In this document: one piece after another, positions 31,762 to 41,834 of the stretch
Layout of the letters: every line of letters starts with the position of its first letter
Numbering within the stretch: the first letter of the stretch is position 1
From: Triangularia verruculosa
Lineage: Eukaryota; Ascomycota; Sordariomycetes; Sordariales; Podosporaceae
Reading direction: 5' to 3'
Assembly (NCBI GenBank): GCA_033296885.1
Contig: MU863912.1
Span: 204,884 to 268,883, forward strand
DNA length: 64,000 bases
Translations under genes and position numbers: made by a program
The notes under the pieces: model-generated
What the model saw: only the letters and a program-made list of their open reading frames with translations
What the model was told of the DNA's origin: nothing
Database searches by the model: none

Positions 31762-33527
31762 CTAAGAAGAGCCAATCCCAAGGTATCTACTAGGCCAACG
31801 CGGCTTCCGTCCTTTCTTCTCACCGGTACCGCTTGGCACTAGTACCTCCTGGCGCCTGTAACTAGCATCGTTTCCAGTTTCGTGCTCGGGACTGTTGACT
31901 CTGGCCGCGATACCAGATCCTCGAACAAACTGGAGTTGAGAGCTCGCAACCTGCGGCCTTTCGATTCCCATCCTGCTCTCAAACTCATTCACCAAACTTT
32001 TAGCGTCCAGACGATGTTCTATATCAGCTACAAGCAATCCTATCTCAACAATATGGACCAGCTCCCGAAGTTGTCTCACGTATCTTGGATCCCGTTTGAT
32101 GGAGAGAATGCGGCCTATAACTTTAGGGTGAACCACATAATTCTCCATAGCAGTGTTGCCGTCCTGAACCAGATAATAAGGATCGTATACATCGCAGGGC
32201 TGGTTCACATTTGACTTCTTCTGCAGCCTCTCCCGGCGGAATTCGGTAACGCCTGTTCGACCCTCAACCACCCAAATGACGAACTCCAAGAAAATGCATC
32301 CCAGCGACCACATGTCATACTTTTGAGACCGCTTCACCCCCTCCCCCTCCTCCAGGGACTCGGGAGGTGCGTATTCTATCGACCCGCTAGTTGTAGTGGT
32401 CCCAGCCGTTCGCTCGTTGGTGATCTTTTGATGAAACCTTGCAAGACCGGCATCTGTGATCCGTAACTTGCCAATGCTGCTGTCCCCATCACTGCGGAAA
32501 ACCAAGATATTTTCAGGTCGCAGATCACCGTGACGACCATATTCCTCGGTACCTTCGTAGCTATTCAAGGGCATATGCATCTTCTTGATTGCCTCAGCAA
32601 CTCCGTACATTTGTCCAAGAGCCCATGTCGAAACGTGTTCTCCGAACTGGCTCGTGGGCTGTTCCCAGAAATGTCGAAGATCTCCACCCTCCGCCCAAGG
32701 GAACACGAAGTAAAATTCAAATTGACCTCGCCTAAATGATGCTGTGAGATTGATAAGGTGATCATGGCCTAGGCTCTGGATTTTGGCCAGGGCTTCTCGT
32801 TCGCGGTTGAATTCATCCTCGCTCTCAGCTATCAGCTTTTTGAGAGCAAACTTGTTGTCCTTCTCACTCATCTTCATGATTTGGTCAGTCAGCACATTCT
32901 GGAGGGTGTCTAAGATACTCTGACCAGACATTCAACTTGACTTACCACGTTGTTTTCGGGCTTCAAGTGAGCTGGATGGATACGGACTTGATCAACCACA
33001 CCATATGAGCCTGACTCGGATCTTCCGCCAAGACGAAAAATGGGCAATATACATCTGGCATCCAACTCACTGTATTCTGCATTGCCGAAAACTGGGATGC
33101 AGAATTGATGTTGCCAATCTCGAGCGAACCTTGCACAATCTGTCACCGCTGACAGAAATGGCGTAAACTCAGCCTTGTCTCGCTTGACACCCCCAATGAT
33201 TCGAGCATCAGACACGAAGACATTTCTATCTTGGTCATATCGAAGGGGAAGGTGATTATCTGTGAGACCAATCTATCGCAGCTTTCGGTAGGTCTTCTTG
33301 TCGAGCTTTTTGTGTAAGGCGAGGACAGCGACAATAGCCAACAAGCCATGCAAGTCCTGGCATGATTTGCTTCTGATTCCGCAGACCTTTTCGAAATTCT
33401 TGCGTTGGGTTGTAAGCAGTTGCTGAAGTTCGCTCTGTGGTACGAAGTTTGTGTTGTCGTAGTTCGGGCGCCCATCCACGGGCAGGTACAGAACCGTTGC
33501 AATAGCATCGCTCAGTGAGCTGCTCAT
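31762..33527 (-). pseudogene. Divergent protein kinase (kinase-HET family, no HET part) with an in-frame TAG
   Basis: Exons 32946-33527 and 31762-32871, with intron 32872-32945 (GTAAGT donor, GCTGAC branch, AAG acceptor). The frame reads through the N-terminal domain, but TAG interrupts it at 33273-33275 (codon 85). After the TAG the same frame continues without break for 109 codons to the splice site and then 369 more. Kinase features: a glycine loop (GGRSESGSYGVVDQV), the beta-3 Lys in FALKKLI, HGDLRPEN instead of HRDLKPEN, TDAGLAR instead of DFG, APPE, and KYDMWSLGCIFLE. The N-terminal domain parallels the kinase-HET gene at 34238, but no HET part follows; the protein ends in a basic tail. 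No intron that removes the TAG is visible. It may be dead, or the stop may be recoded (see findings). Confidence 0.7.
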
Positions 33528-34237
33528 GGCGTTGAGATCTGATAGGCCAAGGAAGGATAAAGTGGTAAATACTTGGAAAACATAGGTTCTGGTAAGGATG
33601 AGTACCATAGGTAAATATTAACATCGGTGAGGTGAAGGTCAAGCCGAATACTGGCTTCGGTCCATGTATCAAGTTTTCTCGTGATATTCTTTGCTGGCAG
33701 TGACTACAACCTCGTCCGCCGGATTTCAGGACAACATAAGGTACCTAGGTATCTTATCTTAGGTGCCCAATAATGCCTAATACTTTCCCTATCGCACCCT
33801 CCGCGAATCATGTCATACAACTTGACTGAGAGGGGAGATGATGCCACCTGGGTCTGGATTTGAACCACGGCATAAAAGACGGGGCTGCCAGCGATCTAAA
33901 CAACTGAATAAAAGGTAAAGGGGCGCGGCATGCTGCATCAGGTAATGTGCATACACACAAAGATGCACTTTTGGCCTCTTGAGAACCTAAGCTTCGGGAA
34001 ACTTTGCGTCCGACGTGGGGCAGTGTGAGCGAATCAATTGATTCTGCCCACGATCACTGGCGTGCCAGGCCCGAAATCATCCACATCGGCAGTGCCCAAC
34101 AAAAACTCAGAATCAGCGCCCAACACCTCGGTTTGATGAGCCAACACTTTCATCTCCTCAACACCATTGGATTATCCAAAGGCATCCATCAATGATGTCG
34201 CTTCACGGAAAACTATCTCGGCACCATACCAGGCACC
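33528..34237. other. Divergent promoter region between two paralogous kinase genes
   Basis: 710 bp between outward-facing starts. An in-frame upstream ATG at 33608 could add 27 residues to the minus-strand kinase. A GGTACCTAGGTATC element lies near 33741. No RNA gene is supported. Confidence 0.5.
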
Positions 34238-37200
34238 ATGAGGTACCTGTTCGAGCAGCTCAAGCGCCACCGGACGTCCGGCGATGTGACCAAGCAACGC
34301 CTGGCCGACGAGCTACATTGCGGTCTTACCAAGAGCAACTTTCCAGAAGATGAAAGGGAATATTGGACCAGACAGTTCATTGAGGATTCGATCACCGCCG
34401 AAGTCGTTCGCCAGAAGCTGAATCATGGAGCTAAGCTAAATCGTGAACCCAGAGGAAAATGCCGTCCCGAGTTGATCGACTATGTCGTCAAAGAGGCGAA
34501 GAAACTGTTTTTTCTCTCGGTCATGTGCTTCCATCGAGATGCAGATGCTGGCAGGGTTTTGAAGGCAATGCAGTTCTTTCGAGCCAAAGGATATCGAGAT
34601 GGTGAAGAGCCAACGAAGTTCACGATTCCAAACACAGAGACATACGGACCAAAAATCGGCGTTCTGGACATCAACACTCTGAGGGCAACAGACCGTGACT
34701 TCTGGGACTTCGCAACTGCTGGCGAGTTTTGCACCAAACAGTGGCAGGTCTTGGTTCCCGTGTTGTCAACAGAAAAGCCTATCTATGATCTGGCAGGGAA
34801 AGTCATCTTGCCCTTCACCAGGGTAGGCTGGGGAGCGATAGCCACAAGTGCTTCCAGCAAAGTATATCGTGTCAAAATCGAAGCTGGTCATTTCCAAGAC
34901 CCCTACAGAAAGGTAAGATCTCCTGCTTTCTTCCCGAAGATTTGGATTTGACTCCCATGCTCATACTTTAATAATTGCAGGAATCCGAATGACCAGAATC
35001 ATTCGCCATCAAGCGGATTTTCCCTCCTGGAGATGCACGCGCAAGTTTTGCAGCTGTATTTGCAAATGAGGCTCTGAGATTGCGCAACATGAATGACAAC
35101 GATCATGTCACTCGCTTCATCACATCTATCATCACAGGCAACGACCAGGCATCAAAATCTTACTACCTCATATTCGACTGGGCCGATGGGGGTAGTCTCG
35201 AGGATCTTTTCCTCAAGCATCCCGATCCAGTCTTAACCGCCAAGATCGTTAAGGCTTCAGTCACCCAGCTCAAGGGGCTCGCTGATGCTCTGTATGCAAC
35301 TCACCAGAAAGATATCCGACACGGTGACTTGAAGCCTAGCAACATTCTACGCTTTAATGCTACCAATGAAGACGTCATTGGAAATCTCAAGCTTGGGGAT
35401 TGGGGGTTGGCAAAATACCATAGCGTGGCGACTGATGTGAGGAGGGACAAAGGCATCCATACAACCACCAAGTATGGGACGGCATTGTATGAACCACCAG
35501 AGGTTGAAGATGGTGACGTTACTCTTTTGAGTCGCCAATATGATATTTGGTCTCTCGGGGTCATCATGCTGGAGTTGATGGTATGGCTTCTGTACGGAAA
35601 AGGGGGCGTAAAGCAATTCCGTGAGGATATTCAGGGCCCTTCAAAGAGCAGTAAAGCTCGAACCTCGTGCTACGAGGTCGTGGAAGCCAACGAGACTGAT
35701 GGAAGCCGTTTCGGGCTATGTACCCCTGTGGTCAAGTGGATGGATCACCTTGCTTCCCTTAGCATTTTCGGGAAAGATACTGCCCTCGGAACTCTTCTAG
35801 CCTTTGTGAGGAATAGACTCCTGGTGGTTCACGTTATTCAAATCAGCCCTGGAATGGATCCACTGGCTCAAGAGGACTTCTCCACTGAGACAGCCTCTCA
35901 GTCTTCACCACAGACATTGGTCTCTGGACTTCCAGGCGTGACTATTACAGCCCCTTCCGGCGAGGGTCAACCCAGACAGCCTGGAAACCGGAGATATATC
36001 AGTGGAAGAGCGGATTCAAAAGAATTGGCCGACAAACTGAACTCGTTAATCTCCAACACATGTAGCAATGAGGGCTGGTCAGATTCTTATTGGCCAAGGT
36101 CTGAATGGAAGCCCAGAAAACCCTCAACATTTTCCACCGTAAGTGACAACCGGACGCCACATAAAGATTGAAATAACAACTGACGATGGCGTGTCTCCAT
36201 AATTCAGGCTGTGCGTATTTGAGTCTCCCAAACCTTGCACATTGTGTCGATGAGTTGTCGAGGCTAGGACAGTATTAACTCATTGATTGCAACGAATTGT
36301 AGGACGTAAGCAGCTCAGTGTTCACGGAACCACGGACATCATATTAATCCATGTCTCTGCGTAGTACGTAAGTGGAGAGGGGACAAATCTGAGCCTGTAT
36401 TCGCCTACGTTATGTTCTTTTAATTAACCATGGAGTGGTCGATTCTACATCGCAGAAGGTACGTGTTATCTCAAGCCCCTATCATCTCCCCTACCTTACC
36501 TTATTTCCCAACAAGCTCCCGACTCCCCTCCAAACCTTAATGATTCACGATAAGATGTGATACCTCAACGTTTGCTAATAATGGCTTGGACGCGTGATTT
36601 AGCATGTAAGTCGTGTTCCCAAAACCGTTTTCGACATTCGCGAATTCTAATCATGCCATGCTTGTTGGCTTCGGTTAAGCCAGTAAGTCTCAATGTTCAG
36701 CTTATGCCAAGAAGTTAGGTATCTTGGTGCAATTGTGACATCAATTAACGATGCTGATAGAAAGTGAGTTGGTTCCCATGACAGCGGACGTGCCCTCTCC
36801 GAAACAAATCCTAACAATGTACGAAGCTCGACTATCACTGGGAAAGACACTCAGATGATGCATTTGCTGCAAAAGCCCTATCGAGGCTTCAACAGCTACC
36901 AACAACACCGAACTTGCCGCTGCCTCGCCTTCCCTCGTCCACTAAACTGTGTAGCAGTTGCGAAAATCTCGAGTTTCTTGACCCCTTGGGGCTCACTGTT
37001 GAGTACATCCCATCCGAACTTCAAAAGTTAGCTATGAATTGTGATTTATGCAGCTTACTTTGGAACATGGCGCAAAAGTATGAGGGGACTGGCCCTGGCA
37101 TTCCCAAGATCCGCTTTGAGCGAGTGGAGTCTTGGCTGAAGATGGAAGGCTCAGATCATCCAGTTTTATCTATTTGCCACAGTCATGGTAATGAGCTACC

Positions 37201-38661
37201 CGGGGCATCCCAATCGTCCATTTTGTGCTGCCGACTAAGCATCCTTCGTGTCGATAGAGCCGACTAACAGTTCCCGGCCCGAGATCCAATTGGGGATCGT
37301 GAATTTACCAACGCCTGGTTCGCAACCGCACTTCGAAACCATCCGTCAATGGCTTCAACTTTGCGACGACCAACGCCGCGACTGCCATGTTGCTGACCGT
37401 CATTTCAAGCCCATGCCTACAAGAGTAATCGATGTCGGAAAGAACGATGATCCAAGTGTACACCTGTGGGAGCCTGGCCCAGATCGCCACTATGACTACA
37501 TTGCTTTATCCCACCCATGGGGGCAGGGACGCCATTTCGTCACCGATATTGAAAACTTGGAGCGACATAAGCAAAGAATCGATTTGGACGAGCTGCCTGC
37601 AACCTTTCGGGACGCCGTCCTTGCCACCCGTGCTCTTAACAAACGGTATTTGTGGATTGATTCCATTTGTATTATCCAGGGTGTAGGTGGTGACTTTCAC
37701 ACCGAGTGCGAAAAGATGGAGGCAGTCTTCAGCTCAGCGTATTGTGTTTTAGCCGCCAGTCGAGCACGCAGCCAAGAGGATGGGTTCCTAACGCGCTCAC
37801 AGGAAGAGCGCCAGTATGTTACGCTGAGAGATAAGAAACAAGGGGGAAGAATTTTCTATTTATGCGAGAACATCGACAACTTTGAACTTCATGTGCTTAA
37901 CAGCCACCTTCATAGGCGTGGATGGGTGCTACAGGAGCATGCCCTCGCCCGTCGGACAGTTTTCTTCACCGAGGCGCAGACTTACTTTGAGTGCGGCGAT
38001 GGTGTGCGCTGCGAAACTTTGACCAAAATGTCTAAGTAAGTACCGGGGCACTTTACAACACCACAAGCTTACACATCTCCTTTCCCTTACATCAACATAC
38101 GCTAATATTGGCAGTAATTTGGCCGCCTTTGTTGGAGACCCCCACTTCCCTCGAATCATTATGGGAGTCTCTCTGGGAGAAAGGATCATTCGTCTTCAAA
38201 ATCTCTTCAAGACATACTTGGGCCTTCATTTCACAAACAATTTCGATCGCCCAGTTGCAGTCATCGGAATGCAGAATCGACTGCTGGATACACTTGATAC
38301 AAGTGGCGGCTATGGCATTCTTGGCCAAGATGACGATGATTATGCCGAGATGGATAATGCCATAACTAGAGCGGAGACCAACTATGGCCAGCGAAGTTTG
38401 CTGCGTCACAACCTTCTCTGGAATCGGCGGTGCGAAGAACACAAGGGTGCGGAGAAGCATGTATCACCTACAACGGCTGAGGCCGGGCTGGAACCTATCG
38501 ACTTTCCGGAGGACCACAATGGAGCGCCGTCATGGTCGTGGATGGCTTATATAGGTGAGATTGACTATTTCCGAGAGCTGAATGGACTTTTCGTTTTTGT
38601 TCCTTGGTGTCAACCAGCCGCAAGGTGGAACTCAGTGTCTAAGAAAGGGCTTTTCCGTTGA
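34238..38661 (+). CDS. Kinase-HET fusion protein joined by an array of single-codon exons; in-frame TGA
   Basis: Proposed exons: 34238-34912, 34981-36138, seven 3-nt exons (36208, 36303, 36365, 36456, 36603, 36680, 36761), 36827-37187, 37258-38035 and 38115-38661; total 1180 codons. The N-terminal ~225 residues match the kinase paralogue on the other strand. The kinase domain has FAIKRIF (Lys236), HGDLKPSN at 339, GDWG (DFG position) at 364-367, YEPPE, and QYDIWSLGVIMLE. The HET domain contains YIALSHPWG (819-827), LWIDSICIIQG and RGWVLQEHALARRTVFF. HET domains trigger incompatibility cell death in fungi; the kinase may be the sensor or switch (inference). A TGA at 34990-34992 lies in frame just after the first intron. 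A downstream acceptor (exon from 35014) would avoid it but delete the FAIK segment. Separate kinase and HET genes is the alternative, but the HET exon has no in-frame ATG upstream. Confidence 0.75.
36139..36826 (+). other. Array of eight introns separated by seven 3-nt exons
   Basis: Introns: 36139-36207, 36211-36302, 36306-36364, 36368-36455, 36459-36602, 36606-36679, 36683-36760 and 36764-36826 (69, 92, 59, 88, 144, 74, 78 and 63 nt). Donors in order: GTAAGT, GTGCGT, GTAAGC, GTAAGT, GTACGT, GTAAGT, GTAAGT, GTGAGT. Acceptors: CAG, TAG, TAG, CAG, TAG, AAG, TAG, AAG. Branch-like motifs: CTGAC 36180, TTAAC 36275, TTAAT 36344, TTAAC 36424, CTAAT 36575, CTAAT 36647, TTAAC 36745, CTAAC 36811. The exons are GCT GAC TAC AAG CAT CCA AAA, coding ADYKHPK, in frame between ...STFST and LDYHWERH. 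Intron sequences are not alike, so this is not a recent tandem duplication. Removal of the whole 688 nt as one GT-AG intron would also keep a readable frame. Confidence 0.8.
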
Positions 38662-39272
38662 TTTCGAACGATGGAGGTCGAGGGTGGGGAATTACGGGCG
38701 GCGGTCTGGAATTGATGTAGGCATATTTGATGGAACATGGAGTTTATTTGATCATATAAGCAAAGAGCATTAGCGGCATCACGTCACTGTAGGAGATTGT
38801 TGTAGAACAGTGTTTCAGGATGGCTGTTATTGCAACTTACCTGTATATGATGACAACACTTGAGCTGAGACTACCTATAGAAGCATGAGTAAGCACACCG
38901 TGGACAAGATAACTGGTACTGCAAGCCAGGGCGTGGTAAGATATGACTACTGAATGCTAAGGTACGGGATGAGTAGGTCCTTGTCTGACAAAACGAGATA
39001 AGCTCAAACTGTGGGCTTATAAACTGCGTTTTAGGTTGTTTCTTCCTAGAAATAAAGAGTTCGCCTGTCAATGACACATAGTACAGATATATACCACAAA
39101 TTCTGATCAAGTGCTCCACTCTCCCGTCTCCCAGTATGCCAGCATTGAGACACAAACACTTCCCAGTTTATCATGCATATTACAGATATATACAGACAAA
39201 TCCCACCCGATCATGTACTCTATCTCCCTATATACCGTCTAGTATCATCCGTCTAGCATCATACATCATCCC
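38662..39272. other. Convergent spacer between HET gene and ALG9
   Basis: No supportable gene. A short frame at 38582-38773 overlaps the HET C-terminus and could be a lost or alternative extension, but I see no splice evidence for it. Confidence 0.45.
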
Positions 39273-41225
39273 CTATTTCTTCTGCCTCAGCAGACAATGT
39301 CTTCCCCACTTTCTTCTCAATGTCTCCGGAATCACCTCCCAGTCCGGCACCCACAGCGCCCTCGCCAAGAATGGCGTCCTCTCCGCATCCAGGAAAGGCA
39401 CACACTTGACCTCTTCCCACCTATCTACATTCTTTGCATAATCCGGCTCATTCGGCGGCAACTCCTCGTCGCCCCTCTCAGGGAACTGCGTATCGACCAG
39501 GAAGACACATGTCTTCAAGTCAACATACTTGCCCATGTCCTCTTCGTTCCTGTTGTTGAGCCCAATGGTGGGCAACCAAGTCCCGCCAAAGAAACCAAAC
39601 CCAGTCTTGGCCTCAGAGAACTCCCCAGGCAGTAAACCCCGGAACTCAGAACGGACAAATTTGGCGTGCATATCCTTGGGCAGGAAATAGGAAGTAGGGA
39701 AGCGGTACCAGTCCTTGCCAAAGCAGACTGTGTCGCCCCGTCCGCCAACCTCAAAAAGCGGGTCATAGATGGACAATGGGGCATGATAAGCAGTGTACAT
39801 GCCCCCGATGCGTGCGAGGCCGACGACAGCTGATACAATGAGCCCAAGGCTAACCACAGCCAGCTTGAGCTTAGCAGGGATCTTTCCAATGAGAGACCTG
39901 GGGCTTGCATTGCCAAAGAAGGTGAGAAAGCTGTGGAATGCCAGGGCAGCGTTAAGTGCCAAGAAGGGATACACCGGGTACATAAAGCGCTCTTCCTTGT
40001 GAGGCTGAAGGGTGAAGATGGCGAGCCACATGTAAAAGGGCGTCAGGAAGACAAAGGTGCGAAGCCCAGACTGGAAGGTCTCCCCTGCTGAGCGCATGAA
40101 GAGCTTCTGCAAGAGGAACAGCGGTAGAGAAACCAGCGCAAGAATGAACCAGATGTTGAAGTTGAGCAGGAGATTCTTGAAGTAGAACGTCCATGGTTCA
40201 GTGCCGTAAAGGTCGGGACCGCCGGTCTCGGAGAAGATGTTGTATTTGATGATGTTCCAAGAAACGAGCTCAAACCTTCTGTAGAAAAAGGTGTTGATAG
40301 AGGCATCAAGACCCTAATGGCTACTTAGTATTTGCGGTTGAACAGTCAGATCATAAATACTTACGACTAGAAGAACGCCAGCCATAACACCACGGAAGAC
40401 GCGAAGCGCAGACTCAAACATGCGATCCTGGTCACTGACAACCGCGAAGAAGATCTCCTCCGCAACGAATGGCGCGCAAAGAGCAGCGGCAAAGGGCCAG
40501 CCAAGCACACCTCCTACTGCAAACCAGAAGATGCCCATCGAGGTCTTGATTCCACCGCGCCAGTTCATGAACGCGGCAGTGCCAAGGCAAGACATGTACA
40601 TGGCAAAGCTAGATGGCAGGTAGGCCGTGCTTGCGTGGAAATTTCCTGGGCTAAATATGGTGGCAATTATGAAGAAGATGCCGACACGGGGGCTCAGGGC
40701 CAGGCATATCGAGCGCCACATCAACGTCTGACAGAACGCGCACCCAACAGCAAACGCATAGCGGAGGAAGTAGAATTCGGCCACCTTATTCGAGTGAGGT
40801 AACAAGCGACGGATATTGGCAACGACGGCATGGATGGCGATGTAGAACCAGCTTCTGATGCTGAACTCTGGAGCATATTCCCAGGTCTGGAGGCCGTAGC
40901 CATGGCTAAGGTAGTGGGTCGGCTCCCAGTAGTTGAACGTCTCGTCACAGTCTTGGATCGGGGAGAAGAGAGCTGCTACGGCATTGGCGGCAAGGAAGAA
41001 GTAGAAGGCGGATATGGGTTGGATCGCGAAGGCATCTTTGATAGCTCTGACCGAGAAGCGCCAGTCAGCTCACAATTCTCAAGGACCTGCGGGGCAGCTC
41101 GACTATGACGTGGGCAGCAGAGATACTCACTGCTTTCTGGCATGCTTTGCCGACGGATGTACAAATTCCTTCTTCTCTTGCTTTGGAGCAGGATTGGGAG
41201 CCGCTGGTTTGGCTTTGGGAGCCAT
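39273..41225 (-). CDS. ALG9: Dol-P-Man alpha-1,2-mannosyltransferase Alg9 (GT22)
   Basis: ER multi-pass enzyme that adds lumenal alpha-1,2 mannoses to the dolichol-linked N-glycan precursor. Exons 41131-41225, 40365-41046 and 39273-40313 give 605 residues, near the usual length. Introns 41047-41130 (GTGAGT) and 40314-40364 (GTAAGT, TACTAAG branch, only 51 nt). The cytosolic N-terminus is Lys/Pro-rich. The catalytic loop reads SPIQDCDETFNYWEPTHYL, with the acidic DE pair of family GT22. Later comes the family signature HKEERFMYPVYPFL. Many hydrophobic helices span residues 35-420, followed by a lumenal C-terminal domain. ALG9 rather than ALG12 or a GPI mannosyltransferase is chosen from the overall pattern. 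It shares a divergent promoter with NAF1. Confidence 0.92.
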
Positions 41226-41834
41226 TGTGTTGTTACAGGCCGTATTCAGGGGTTGGAGGAGGAGAGTGATGGCATTCAGCTGCCACTTTTTTTATCAGAG
41301 CTGAAGAACACAGACGTCAGCTCTCCAGCAGCTTCGATACGCCAGCCAAGACGCGCTGGCAGTTGGAGACGCTAACCGCCTGTAGTAAGCGTTGTTTAGC
41401 GAGCGGTCCACTTCCCGAGGCGAGTCCGTGCGTTGCTGCAGGCGGCCCACCTTCCCAGAAGTTTTCTGGATCCAGACTTTTTTTTCATGGGCAACAGAGG
41501 ACCTTTGCGACTTCGTCCAGATTGTTGAAAAGCCTTCTAGCTCGTCAAAATCGGAGATTGAGCTCCTCTCATCCTGCTGCCCTTCTTTGTCTGATCGGAT
41601 CTTCATTCCGTTGAAATATCTTCTGCCACATCAGCTCATCGACCTCTCACGACTTGCTGTTATCAGCATCCGAGTCGCCTTATCGAGTAAACCTCGAGCC
41701 GCTAGCTGGCTGTGAAAGCCTGTGAAAGCCACGCCTCCAAACCACAGCAGCGTGAAGAAATATTGCACACCTATCCAGCATATCTTTCACTCAGGAAGTA
41801 CAAGGCTAGGTGATACAACCAGCCACCATTCGGC
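41226..41834. promoter_or_regulatory. Divergent promoter region, ALG9 and NAF1
   Basis: 609 bp between outward-facing starts. No coding signal beyond chance frames. I cannot assign specific elements. Confidence 0.5.

Noticed and set aside
33835..33935. Minus-strand GGTTCAAATCC-like B box suggesting a tRNA
   Set aside because: The T stem pairs at only three positions and no matching acceptor stem, anticodon stem or D arm can be drawn, so at best it is a decayed fragment.
36139..36826. Treating the whole 688 nt as one ordinary intron
   Set aside because: It is formally possible and keeps the frame, but it does not explain seven AG-NNN-GT junctions with full splice signals; kept only as the test alternative.
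36914..37267. HET gene starting at 36914
   Set aside because: The codon there is TTG; the frame is already open upstream and continues the kinase frame through the 3-nt exons, so an independent start is not supported.
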